This document shows positions 32,908 to 41,640 of a DNA stretch of 43,632 nucleotides, one piece after another. Within the stretch, counting starts at the first letter, position 1. The number at the start of each line of letters is the position of its first letter. The position numbers and the translations under genes were made by a program. The notes below the pieces were generated by a model. It did no database searches. It saw only the letters and a list, made by a program, of their open reading frames with translations, and was not told the origin of the DNA. The stretch covers positions 1 to 43,632 of the forward strand of contig JAILEL010000174.1 of assembly GCA_024687845.1 (NCBI GenBank), read 5' to 3'. This DNA comes from Eubacterium sp. GTDB lineage: Bacteria; Bacillota_A; Clostridia; Lachnospirales; Lachnospiraceae.

Positions 32908-35900
32908 TTATCTTTCTACACCTAAGGTTACCTTCTCACCATTAATATTCCATTCCTTAGTGTAGCCGGCTGTTTCACCGATAACAATCTTATCAGCAAG
33001 AACTGCCCCTTTAAGCTTTTCATCATTTTTTGTAATGATGTCTGAAATCTTATCATTATCAGCGATATAAAGGCTGATACGGTCTGTAACCTCGAAGCCA
33101 GCCTCTTTACGCATTGACTGAACCTTGGAAATGATTTCTCTTACAAAACCTTCTTCAATAAGTTCAGGTGTAAGCTTGGTATCTATAACAACAGTGACAT
33201 TATTATCACCAAATGTTACATAATCGCCATTCTCTGCCACATCAATCAGAAGGTCCTCTTCAGTCAGTTCAACCTGCTGTCCTTCGATTTCAAACTTAAG
33301 TGCACCCTCATTCTTAAGAGATGCATAAGCTGCATTTCCATCCTCTAATTCTGTCAGATATGTTCTGATTGCATTTACAATCTTTCCATACTTAGGTCCG
33401 ACAGTCTTAAGCTGTGGCTTAAATGTATATGTAGAGAACGCTGACATATCATCTTTGAATTCTACATTCTTGATGTTAAGCTCATCCTTTACAATATCAA
33501 TATAAAACTCATCCAGCTTGCTATCAGCCTTAACATACATGTTAGCAATAGGCTGACGATTCTTGATATTAGCTGCATTACGGGCAGCACTACCAAAGGT
33601 CTTGATAGCGAGAACCTCGCCCATCTGCTTCTCAAGCTCAGCATCTATGAATTCTTCATTTACCTCAGGATATTCACAGAGATGAATACTCTCAGGTGCA
33701 TTCTTATCAACATTTCTAACAAGATTCTGATAGATACACTCTGTCATGAAAGGAATCATCGGAGCTGCAACCTTACAGATTGTAACGATTGCATTGTATA
33801 GTGTCATGTAAGCATTGATCTTATCCTGCTCCATACCCTTAGCCCAGAATCTCTCACGGCAGCGTCTTACATACCAGTTACTGAGATCATCAACAAACTC
33901 AGAAAGAACAGCAGCAGCCTCTGGAATCTTATAAGCTCCAAGATTCTCATCAAATACCTTTACTGCTGTATTCAGCTTGGACATAAGCCACTTATCCATT
34001 ACAGAAAGTGAAGCCTTATCTAAACTGTACTTTGTAGGATCAAACTGATCTATCTCAGCATAAAGTGTATAGAATGCATAGGTATTCCACAGAGTACCCA
34101 TGAACTTACGCTGGCCTTCTACAACTGCATCACCATGGAACTTGTTAGGAAGCCATGGCTGTGAGTTAGTATAGAAATACCATCTTATTGCATCAGCTCC
34201 ATACTGTCCAAGTGCTTCCATCGGATCAACAGCATTTCCTTTAGACTTAGACATCTTATTTCCATCTTTATCAAGAACATGTCCGAGAACGATAACATTC
34301 TTATAAGGTGCCTTATCAAAGAGAAGTGTTGAAATAGCCATCAGTGAATAGAACCATCCACGAGTCTGATCAACTGCTTCTGAGATAAAGTCAGCTGGAA
34401 AATGCTCATTAAATATATCTTCATTCTCAAATGGATAATGCCACTGTGCAAATGGCATTGCACCTGAATCGAACCAGCAGTCGATAACTTCAGGAACTCT
34501 GTGCATAGGCTTGCCACAATCTGGACATGTAACAAGTACTCCATCAACAAATGGTCTGTGAAGCTCGATATCCTCAGGAACCTCGCTTCCATCCTCCATC
34601 TTTCCTCTTTCGCGGAGCTCTGCGATGCTTCCAATTGCATCACGCTTGCCACAATCCGGACACTCCCATACATTAAGAGGTGTTCCCCAGTAACGATCAC
34701 GGCTGAGACCCCAGTCCTGAACGTTCTTCAGCCACTCGCCGAAACGTCCCTTACCGATTCCCTCAGGAATCCAGTTAACTGTATTGTTATTAGCAACCAT
34801 GCGGTCACTGACTTCTGTCATTTTAATGAACCATGACTCTCTCGCATAGTAGATAAGCGGTGTATCACATCTCCAGCAGAATGGGTAATCATGTTCAAAC
34901 TTAGGAGCTGAGAAGAGGAGGTTTCTTGAATCAAGATCTACAAGAACCTTTGGATCAGCATCCTTTACAAAAAGTCCGCCAAATGGAGTATCCTCTGTCA
35001 TATTTCCGGCAGCATCTACGAACTGTACAAATGGAAGGTCATACTTACGTCCAACACGACCATCGTCTTCACCAAATGCAGGAGCAATATGAACGATACC
35101 TGTACCATCTGACATAGTTACATAGTCATCTGCAACTATGAAATGTGCCTTCTTATGCTGTTTAGCTGCACCTGCTGCAGCCGCCTCATAAAGAGGTTCA
35201 TATTCCCTGCCTTCAAGCTCAATACCTTTATAGGATTCAAGCTTCACATATGCCTTGCCATCCGTAGCAGATGTATCATACTTACTTACATGCTCGCCAT
35301 CTTCATTCTTGATTTTTTCCTCTGCAAGAGGTCCAAGAACTGTGTCCAGAAGAGCATCTGCCATGATATATGTATAACCATCACAAGCCTTTACCTTGCT
35401 ATAGCTTTCCTCTGGATTTACACAGAGTGCAAGGTTTGAAGGAAGTGTCCAAGGTGTAGTTGTCCATGCAAGGAAGTAATACTGTTCTTCACCTTCTGCC
35501 ACCTTAGCCTTGAAACGTACAACTGCTGAGCGTTCCTTAACTGCTTTATAGCCCTGTGCAACCTCATGAGATGAAAGCGGAGTTCCACAGCGAGGGCAGT
35601 AAGGAACTACCTTGAAGCCCTTATAGAGAAGTCCCATGTCCCAGATTTTCTTGAGAGCCCACCACTCTGACTCGATATAGTCATTATGATATGTTACATA
35701 TGGGTCATCCATATCTGCCCAGAAACCAACCTTGCCTGAGAACTGTTCCCACATACCCTTGTATTGCCATACAGACTCTTTACATTTTCCGATGAATGGC
35801 TCGATTCCATACTCTTCAATCTGCTCTTTTCCATCTATTCCAATTTCTTTTTCTACTTCCAGCTCAACCGGAAGACCATGAGTATCCCATCCAGCCTTAC

Positions 35901-36141
35901 GAATAATCTTATGTCCCTTCATTGTCTGGTAACGAGGAATCATATCCTTGATTACACGAGTAAGCACATGACCAATATGTGGCTTACCATTCGCAGTTGG
36001 AGGACCATCATAGAAGGTATAGGTTGGAAGATCCTTCTTCTCATCAATACTCTTCTCAAAGATTCCTTTTTCATTCCAGAACTTAAGAACTTTCTCTTCA
36101 TTCTCAACAAAATTCAGTTTAGTGGAAACCTTGTCGTACAT
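32908..36141 (-). CDS. ileS: Isoleucyl-tRNA synthetase
   Basis: Charges tRNA-Ile with isoleucine and edits valine. The class I signatures are H55-IGH in NGKPHIGHVL and KMSKSKGN. The editing (CP1) domain lies between. Near residue 415-435 are FCWRCDTPLIYYARESWF and the zinc-type CPDCGKR and CPDCGKP pairs. Its 1077 residues place it in the long, second type found in many Firmicutes and actinobacteria, known to be mupirocin-insensitive in studied cases. The start is the ATG at 36141, with AAGGA about 10 nt upstream; a TTG at 36177 lies inside the leader. An extended -10 promoter (TGA followed by TATAAT, 36266-36274) and a leader hairpin precede it. No T-box motif is present. Confidence 0.97.
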   Translation of the reverse strand: MYDKVSTKLNFVENEEKVLKFWNEKGIFEKSIDEKKDLPTYTFYDGPPTANGKPHIGHVLTRVIKDMIPRYQTMKGHKIIRKAGWDTHGLPVELEVEKEIGIDGKEQIEEYGIEPFIGKCKESVWQYKGMWEQFSGKVGFWADMDDPYVTYHNDYIESEWWALKKIWDMGLLYKGFKVVPYCPRCGTPLSSHEVAQGYKAVKERSAVVRFKAKVAEGEEQYYFLAWTTTPWTLPSNLALCVNPEESYSKVKACDGYTYIMADALLDTVLGPLAEEKIKNEDGEHVSKYDTSATDGKAYVKLESYKGIELEGREYEPLYEAAAAGAAKQHKKAHFIVADDYVTMSDGTGIVHIAPAFGEDDGRVGRKYDLPFVQFVDAAGNMTEDTPFGGLFVKDADPKVLVDLDSRNLLFSAPKFEHDYPFCWRCDTPLIYYARESWFIKMTEVSDRMVANNNTVNWIPEGIGKGRFGEWLKNVQDWGLSRDRYWGTPLNVWECPDCGKRDAIGSIAELRERGKMEDGSEVPEDIELHRPFVDGVLVTCPDCGKPMHRVPEVIDCWFDSGAMPFAQWHYPFENEDIFNEHFPADFISEAVDQTRGWFYSLMAISTLLFDKAPYKNVIVLGHVLDKDGNKMSKSKGNAVDPMEALGQYGADAIRWYFYTNSQPWLPNKFHGDAVVEGQRKFMGTLWNTYAFYTLYAEIDQFDPTKYSLDKASLSVMDKWLMSKLNTAVKVFDENLGAYKIPEAAAVLSEFVDDLSNWYVRRCRERFWAKGMEQDKINAYMTLYNAIVTICKVAAPMIPFMTECIYQNLVRNVDKNAPESIHLCEYPEVNEEFIDAELEKQMGEVLAIKTFGSAARNAANIKNRQPIANMYVKADSKLDEFYIDIVKDELNIKNVEFKDDMSAFSTYTFKPQLKTVGPKYGKIVNAIRTYLTELEDGNAAYASLKNEGALKFEIEGQQVELTEEDLLIDVAENGDYVTFGDNNVTVVIDTKLTPELIEEGFVREIISKVQSMRKEAGFEVTDRISLYIADNDKISDIITKNDEKLKGAVLADKIVIGETAGYTKEWNINGEKVTLGVER

Positions 36142-36166
36142 TTTATCATAATCCTTTCCATCTGAA

Positions 36167-36203
36167 GACAATAGCAAGCTAAATAGCTTACGTTCTTATT
36201 GTC
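36167..36203 (-). promoter_or_regulatory. Leader hairpin of ileS
   Basis: GACAATA (36167-36173) pairs with TATTGTC (36197-36203), enclosing an inner AAGCT/AGCTT stem. It ends about 26 nt before the ileS start codon and has no U-tract, so it is not a terminator; a translation- or stability-control element is possible. Confidence 0.4.
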
Positions 36204-36265
36204 ACCATTTTTCTTTTTCACATAAAACAAAAACTTATATACTTTTTTTGAAAAAACTAAAGCCC

Positions 36266-36274
36266 ATTATATCA
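36266..36274 (-). promoter_or_regulatory. Extended -10 promoter of ileS
   Basis: On the minus strand TGA directly precedes TATAAT (36266-36271); the -35 region is weak. The leader would be about 118 nt and would include the hairpin at 36167-36203. Confidence 0.5.
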
Positions 36275-36301
36275 TAAATATGTAACATATTAAAGTTTTT
36301 C

Positions 36302-36703
36302 CTATTTTTCTTCGGCGAGTCTCTCTTCCTTACCACCTAATGTCTGAGTCAGATAGTCATTCACAACCTTTGCAACATCATCTGTATAAAGCCCGTGAAC
36401 AGCACATGCCTGATCAAGGGATTCAAACTGAGACACTCCACAGCTAATACAGTGCATTCCACATTTCATTAGAACGAGCGCTGCATCAGGATACCAGGTA
36501 ATAATATCTCCTATCAACATATCTTTATTAACATATTCAGTAATTCCATCCTCATCCACCTTAAGAGATGCCAGCTCTGGCTTACCTGTGTTCTCGTCAA
36601 TTTTTACCTCTGTAGCTTCCGATGGGATGTCTTCTTCATTCATTACTCTGGTTGTAATGTTGTTCATATCAGCATTGCCAGCATTAAAAACTTCTTCTGC
36701 CAT
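36302..36703 (-). CDS. DUF1858 domain protein with N-terminal extension
   Basis: Residues about 60-125 form the hybrid-cluster-protein-associated redox disulfide domain (DUF1858), recognised by DMLIGDIITWYPDAALVLMK followed by C81-GMH-C85-IS-C88-GVSQFESL. The cysteines may carry out a redox or metal-binding role; function is unproven. The family is usually about 70-80 residues, so the acidic, mostly hydrophilic N-terminal 60 residues (ending near GITEYVNK) are extra. AAAGG lies 10 nt upstream of the ATG. It is 62 nt downstream of the GT2 gene and 160 nt upstream of ileS. No hybrid-cluster gene is in view. Confidence 0.82.
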   Translation of the reverse strand: MAEEVFNAGNADMNNITTRVMNEEDIPSEATEVKIDENTGKPELASLKVDEDGITEYVNKDMLIGDIITWYPDAALVLMKCGMHCISCGVSQFESLDQACAVHGLYTDDVAKVVNDYLTQTLGGKEERLAEEK

Positions 36704-36765
36704 ATTTTTATAACCTTTCTTATTTTATTAACCTTTTTTTAAGCAACCTTTTATATTTCAGGTAA

Positions 36766-37491
36766 TCAAACCTTCAGCTTTGAAACATACATTTTAATTC
36801 TAAATGAATCTCTTACCATTTCATAGATACTTGCCATTTTTATCTTGGATTTGTTGTCCTTATTTCTTGAAAAATTCACAACCACCGGCATTTCCTTTAT
36901 TGTAAGGCCCATTTTGGTTGCAATTGCAAGCAGCTCTATGTCAAATGAGAACCTTCCAGTTCTCATAAGTCTGAATACTGGTCTGACAGTTTCATTTCTG
37001 AAAAGCTTAATTCCTGTCTGAGTATCTTTAAGTTTAAGTCCGAAAACCATTTTTAAAAACCAGTAATATCCAATGCTCATTACCCTTCTTAAAAATGGAT
37101 ATTCAACCTGTGATTCAGGATGCATCTTGGAACCAATCACAATATCATCTCCGGCCTCTTCCATCTCACGAAGAAAACCTTCAAGCAGATGTGGTGGAAG
37201 TTCAAGATCAGCATCTAAAAATGCAATGAACTCAGACTTTGCCGCAAGGCATCCTTTTTTAACTGCATAACCCTTACCCATATTTTTTTCATATGTTATC
37301 AGGCCTATTCTTTTATCAGTGAGTGAAGCACGTCTGATTTCAGACTCTGTTTCATCTGTGCTTCCATCATTAACTACAAGTATCCTAAAGGAATCACAGA
37401 ATCTCTCAACCTGTGTAATAGTCTCTATAATATTTCTGTATATTCTTTCCCCTTCGTTATAGCAGGGCATCACCACTGTCAGTTTAACCAT
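36766..37491 (-). CDS. Family 2 glycosyltransferase (polyprenyl-phosphate type)
   Basis: A GT-A glycosyltransferase resembling dolichol-phosphate mannosyltransferases. VVMPCYNEGE (6-15), LVVNDGSTDETE and FLDADLELPP with D93/D95 form the nucleotide-sugar and metal site; DTQTGIKLF near 165 is the usual acceptor-loop block. It has no C-terminal TM pair, so it is a soluble or peripheral enzyme, probably building polyprenyl-phosphate sugars or an envelope polysaccharide. Its ATG follows the stop of the sugar-transferase gene by 2 nt, and its ribosome site (GAGGGA) lies inside that gene's last codons, so they are translationally coupled. Confidence 0.9.
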   Translation of the reverse strand: MVKLTVVMPCYNEGERIYRNIIETITQVERFCDSFRILVVNDGSTDETESEIRRASLTDKRIGLITYEKNMGKGYAVKKGCLAAKSEFIAFLDADLELPPHLLEGFLREMEEAGDDIVIGSKMHPESQVEYPFLRRVMSIGYYWFLKMVFGLKLKDTQTGIKLFRNETVRPVFRLMRTGRFSFDIELLAIATKMGLTIKEMPVVVNFSRNKDNKSKIKMASIYEMVRDSFRIKMYVSKLKV

Positions 37492-37493
37492 TT

Positions 37494-38828
37494 TTATATT
37501 CCCTCAGAGTTGTCTTTAATAAATAAAATCTTAAATGTAAGAATTAAAATCTTTATATCCAGCCAAATTGAATAATGCTCAATATACATAAGATCAAGTT
37601 TAAGCTTATTATAAGATGGCGTTGTGTATTTGCCATACACCTGTGCAAACCCTGTAAGGCCCGCCTTTACCTTAAGTCTGTAATCAAACTCTGGTATTTC
37701 GTCCTTATATTTTTCAATAATTTCAGGCCGCTCCGGCCTTGGTCCTACAAGGGACATATCGCCTTTTAAAATATTAATCAGCTGTGGCAGTTCATCCAAA
37801 TGCAGACTTCTAAGCACACGGCCACAGGAGGTTATTCTTTTATCATCCTTTTTGGCAAGTACCGCTCCTTGTTTTTCACTATCAATCCTCATAGATCTGA
37901 ACTTGTAAATAAAAAATCTCTTGCCGTTTTTCGTAACACGTTCCTGCTTATATATAACCGGGCCTTTGTCCTGCATTTTTACCAAAAGAGCTATCACAGC
38001 CATCATCGGCGAAAGAATAATAAGCAGCAGTATCGATATAACTATATCCATAAGCCTTTTTATAAAAGCTTCTACTGTTGATATTCCATGATTTTTCGTA
38101 ACCAGCATTGGCATATCAAACAGGTGGGTATTACCACTACTCCAAAGAATTATATCAGAAATATATGGAACAATGTAGGCTCTGATATCCTCTTCGTAGC
38201 ATAAATGCAGCAGACTGCTCCTAAGTTCAGGTTGAACCCTGTGAATGATCACTCCATCAAATCTGCGTGCAGCATTCATTATTTCTTCTATGTCGTTATC
38301 AGCACTTATGCCCTCTTCAATTCTGAATTTATCTTCTCTTGTGTAAAAGGTTCTTAGCATTTCCATCGGACCCTTATCGCCATATACAAGTAGCAGCTTG
38401 CGCGGTGGAAACAGACGAATCTCAACATAATTCATCAGGGTATTATATATCAGAATCAATAAAACCTCTGATATAGTAAGCAGGAGCATCCCAGAAACTT
38501 CAACTCTCTGACGAAGAGTCAGACACATTACGAAATAAGTGATAACATTTGCCCCTATCAGCCCTAAAAGCTGTGAAAAAATAAGATCCATCAGTCGGAG
38601 GTGCCCAAACTTATATCCGCCATTAAGTCTCGTTAATGTAAATAATACGAAAATATATAACAGCACTAGCTGAATACCGGCTCCGGAGAAGCTTGTTTCA
38701 AGCTCCCGGCTGCTGTCATACACATCGAACCATACATATACAAATGCAACAGTTTCTATCAGCAGAATAGCTAACCCTTGACACAGAGAGACGAATTTTT
38801 TGTAATCATCTCTCTTTTTATAATTCAT
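37494..38828 (-). CDS. Undecaprenyl-phosphate sugar-phosphate transferase (WbaP type)
   Basis: A polyprenyl-phosphate hexose-1-phosphate transferase that starts polysaccharide repeat-unit synthesis at the membrane. It has four to five N-terminal TM segments, a Rossmann-like middle domain (KLLLVYGDKGPMEML) and the C-terminal catalytic domain: a reentrant helix (LMDIVISILLLIILSPMM), YKQERVTKNGKRFFIYKFRSM, LHLDELPQLINILKGDMSLVGPRPERPE, and GLTGFAQVYGKY. These contain the Asp-Glu catalytic pair of the family. The length of 444 residues is normal. The gene is preceded by a hairpin array (38868-39069) and coupled to the GT2 gene. Confidence 0.93.
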   Translation of the reverse strand: MNYKKRDDYKKFVSLCQGLAILLIETVAFVYVWFDVYDSSRELETSFSGAGIQLVLLYIFVLFTLTRLNGGYKFGHLRLMDLIFSQLLGLIGANVITYFVMCLTLRQRVEVSGMLLLTISEVLLILIYNTLMNYVEIRLFPPRKLLLVYGDKGPMEMLRTFYTREDKFRIEEGISADNDIEEIMNAARRFDGVIIHRVQPELRSSLLHLCYEEDIRAYIVPYISDIILWSSGNTHLFDMPMLVTKNHGISTVEAFIKRLMDIVISILLLIILSPMMAVIALLVKMQDKGPVIYKQERVTKNGKRFFIYKFRSMRIDSEKQGAVLAKKDDKRITSCGRVLRSLHLDELPQLINILKGDMSLVGPRPERPEIIEKYKDEIPEFDYRLKVKAGLTGFAQVYGKYTTPSYNKLKLDLMYIEHYSIWLDIKILILTFKILFIKDNSEGI

Positions 38829-38867
38829 AGGTTAATCCTTTTTTATACATTTATTATGTTCAGTAAG

Positions 38868-39069
38868 TGCTGAAAAAACATTCGGGACGTCCGTGCACGT
38901 AATACATTTTTTATTAAGCAAGCTTATAAAAAATGTTTACGGCACTCTATTGTCTGCTGCGCAGACACCTCCCTCATGTTTTTTTCAGCAACCTTGCTCA
39001 GCAAGGTTAGAAAATATACAGAATAAATCTCTTAGAATGCAAGCATTCAAGTTATTTATTCTGTATATT
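38868..39069. repeat. Hairpin array in the rmlB to sugar-transferase gap
   Basis: A run of stem-loops fills the 261-nt gap. An outer stem pairs 38868-38881 with 38976-38990; inside it is a long hairpin (38893-38945) in two helices, GTGC/GCAC and an 11-bp ACATTTTTTAT stem, and TGTCTGC-TGC-GCAGACA at 38951-38967. Then AACCTTGC-TCA-GCAAGGTT (38990-39008), and a large hairpin with perfect 16-bp arms (39013-39028 and 39054-39069) enclosing GAATGC-AA-GCATTC. Several units have a 3-nt loop, like the array at 14611-14712. Confidence 0.7.
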
Positions 39070-39089
39070 TCCTACCTCCTGAACAGCTG

Positions 39090-40172
39090 CTAATTACTAT
39101 ACATATCCTCATAATATTTCTGGTAGTTACCGCTTGTTACATTCTTCATCCATTCTTCATTTTCAAGGTACCACTTAATAGTAAGGCGGATTCCATCCTT
39201 GAACATTGTTTCAGGATACCAGCCCATCTCAGCCTTAATCTTATCAGGTGCGATAGCATACCTTCTGTCATGGCCTTTTCTATCTGTAACATAAGTGATA
39301 AGGTCCTTAGATACATTTGCCTTACGAGGATCACTGTCAGGAAGAAGCTCCTGCAGAGTTTCAATTATGATATTTATAATCTCAATATTCTGTTTCTCAT
39401 TATGTCCGCCGATGTTATATCTCTCACCAAAACGGCCATTTTCTGTAGCCATGTCGATTCCCTTTGCATGGTCCATAACATAGAGCCAGTCACGAACATT
39501 CTTTCCATCGCCATAAACAGGCAGACTCTTTCCAGCCAGGCAGTTATTTATGATAAGTGGAATCAGTTTTTCAGGGAACTGATAAGGTCCATAATTATTT
39601 GAGCAATTTGTAATAACTGCAGGGAAATGATATGTATCAACATAAGCCTTTACAAGCAGGTCTGAAGAAGCCTTGCTTGATGAATATGGGCTATGAGGAT
39701 CAATTGGAGTTGTCTCATAGAAATAAGCATTTGGATCATCAGGAAGTGAACCATATACTTCATCAGTAGAAACATGAAGGAATCTCTTATCTTCCTTAAA
39801 GCTTCCATCTTCATTCTCCCAGGCAGCCTTTGCTGAGTTCAGCATTACTGCAGTACCAAGTACATTTGTCTGAACAAATACTTCAGGATTCTTGATAGAA
39901 CGGTCAACGTGTGACTCAGCTGCGAAATGAACAACCCTGTCGATATCATTTTCCTCAAAAATCTTAGAAATAGCTTCTTTATCACAGATATCAGCCTTGA
40001 TAAATGTATAGTTATCTCTTCCTTCAACGCTCTTAAGATTTTCAAGATTTCCTGCATATGTCAGCTTATCAACATTGATAATCCTGATATCATCTCCATA
40101 TTTGTCAAACATATAATGAATGTAATTTGATCCAATAAATCCAGCACCACCGGTAACTAAATATGTTCTCAT
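39090..40172 (-). CDS. rmlB: dTDP-glucose 4,6-dehydratase RmlB
   Basis: RmlB makes dTDP-4-keto-6-deoxyglucose for rhamnose and related sugars. The NAD-binding TGGAGFIGSNY (7-17), VHFAAESHVDRSI, the TDEVYGSL catalytic strand with Asp-Glu, and YSSSKAS with the Tyr-Lys pair are all present. The length of 360 residues is normal. AAGGAGA lies 4-5 nt before the ATG. It begins 22 nt after gatB and is on the same strand, so it may be read from the gat transcript; rmlA, rmlC and rmlD are not in the window. Confidence 0.96.
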   Translation of the reverse strand: MRTYLVTGGAGFIGSNYIHYMFDKYGDDIRIINVDKLTYAGNLENLKSVEGRDNYTFIKADICDKEAISKIFEENDIDRVVHFAAESHVDRSIKNPEVFVQTNVLGTAVMLNSAKAAWENEDGSFKEDKRFLHVSTDEVYGSLPDDPNAYFYETTPIDPHSPYSSSKASSDLLVKAYVDTYHFPAVITNCSNNYGPYQFPEKLIPLIINNCLAGKSLPVYGDGKNVRDWLYVMDHAKGIDMATENGRFGERYNIGGHNEKQNIEIINIIIETLQELLPDSDPRKANVSKDLITYVTDRKGHDRRYAIAPDKIKAEMGWYPETMFKDGIRLTIKWYLENEEWMKNVTSGNYQKYYEDMYSN

Positions 40173-40194
40173 TTCGTCTCCTTTTCAAACTAAA

Positions 40195-41640
40195 TTATTT
40201 TAATTTATTAATCTCTGCCATGATCATCTTGCTTGCTTCAGCAGGGTCACATTTACCCTTCATTTCCTTCATGACAAAACCAACAATTGCGCCAACTGCT
40301 TTTCCTTTTCCACCAAGTACATCCTGAACAGCCTTTGGATTTGCCTCAACTGCCTTCTTTACAGCTGCTTCAAGTTCACCCGAGTCAGCCTTTGTTGACA
40401 GATTATTATCTGCAACATATTTCACAGGATCCAGATCATCTGAGAATACTGCCTTTTCAAATACTTCCTTAGCCACTGCATTGTTTATCTCTTTGGAATC
40501 AACAAGCTTAACCAGTTTGGCAAGATTCTCTGCAGAGAACTTCAGATCATCCGCATCTGTTCCTGTTTCCTTCATAAGTCTCATGGTCTCAACCATCAGC
40601 CAGTTAGAAACCTTCTTAGGATCAGCACCTTCCTTAACAGCACCTTCAAATATCTCACCAAGGCGTCTGCTGCCGGTTATCTGATCTATATCATATTCAG
40701 GAAGTCCGTACATTTCTTTATATCTGACCTTCTTCTCATCCTTGAACTCAGGCTGAGAAGCTTTAATCTCTTCAATCCATTCGTCACTTACGATGATAGG
40801 AACAAGGTCAGGATCCGGGAAATATCTATAGTCCTGTGCATCTTCCTTGGAACGCATTGGAGAAGAAACTCCCTTCTCATCATCCCAACGACGAGTTTCC
40901 TGAACAACCTTCTCACCGCTTTCAATTATAGACTGCTGTCTCTTAACCTCATTTTCTATACATCTTCTGATAGCCTTAAATGAATTAAGGTTTTTGGACT
41001 CAGTTCTTGTTCCAAACTCCTCGCTGCCCATTTCTCTGATTGAAATGTTTACGTCTGCTCTCATTGAGCCCTCATTCAGCTTGCAGTCAGATGCACCCAG
41101 ATATTGAATTGTTTCTCTAAGCTTTTCAAGATAAGCAATTACCTCATCTGCTGATCTCATATCCGGCTCGGAAACTATTTCGATAAGTGGAACTCCTGAA
41201 CGGTTAAAATCTACATAAGTATCGTCTGTAACAGGGTCGTGGATAAGCTTTCCAGCGTCCTCTTCCATATGAATCTCATGAATTCTTACATTTTTGCTTC
41301 CACCCTTTGCAGCTATTGTCACATAGCCATTTCTGCAAATCGGATAATACAACTGTGATATCTGATAATTCTGAGGATTATCAGGATAGAAATAATTCTT
41401 ACGATCGAACTTAGAGTTTCTTGTTATCTCACAATTCGTAGCAAGTCCTACGCTGATTGCCTTATTTACTACCTCGCGGTTTAATACCGGAAGTGAACCC
41501 GGCATTCCTGAACATACTGGACATACGTGAGTATTTGGAGCGCCACCGAATTCTGTAGAGCATCCACAGAATATTTTGGTCTTTGTATTCAGCTCAACAT
41601 GAACTTCAAGTCCTATTACTACTTCATATTCTTTACTCAA
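40195..41640 (-). CDS. gatB: Asp/Glu-tRNA amidotransferase subunit B
   Basis: GatB binds the mischarged tRNA and activates the acyl group for amidation. Zinc ligands C25, C27, C40 and C43 are visible in FCGCSTEFGG and HVCPVC; the kinase-like core holds NYFYPDNPQNYQISQ and DFNRSGVPLIEIVSEPD. The tail domain ends with the YqeY-like region near KAVGAIVGFVMKEMKGKCDPA. The length of 481 residues is normal. The start is a TTG at 41640 that overlaps the gatA stop (TTGA), with AAGGAG 9 nt upstream inside gatA. No ATG is nearer in frame, so the TTG start is well supported. Confidence 0.96.
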   Translation of the reverse strand: MSKEYEVVIGLEVHVELNTKTKIFCGCSTEFGGAPNTHVCPVCSGMPGSLPVLNREVVNKAISVGLATNCEITRNSKFDRKNYFYPDNPQNYQISQLYYPICRNGYVTIAAKGGSKNVRIHEIHMEEDAGKLIHDPVTDDTYVDFNRSGVPLIEIVSEPDMRSADEVIAYLEKLRETIQYLGASDCKLNEGSMRADVNISIREMGSEEFGTRTESKNLNSFKAIRRCIENEVKRQQSIIESGEKVVQETRRWDDEKGVSSPMRSKEDAQDYRYFPDPDLVPIIVSDEWIEEIKASQPEFKDEKKVRYKEMYGLPEYDIDQITGSRRLGEIFEGAVKEGADPKKVSNWLMVETMRLMKETGTDADDLKFSAENLAKLVKLVDSKEINNAVAKEVFEKAVFSDDLDPVKYVADNNLSTKADSGELEAAVKKAVEANPKAVQDVLGGKGKAVGAIVGFVMKEMKGKCDPAEASKMIMAEINKLK

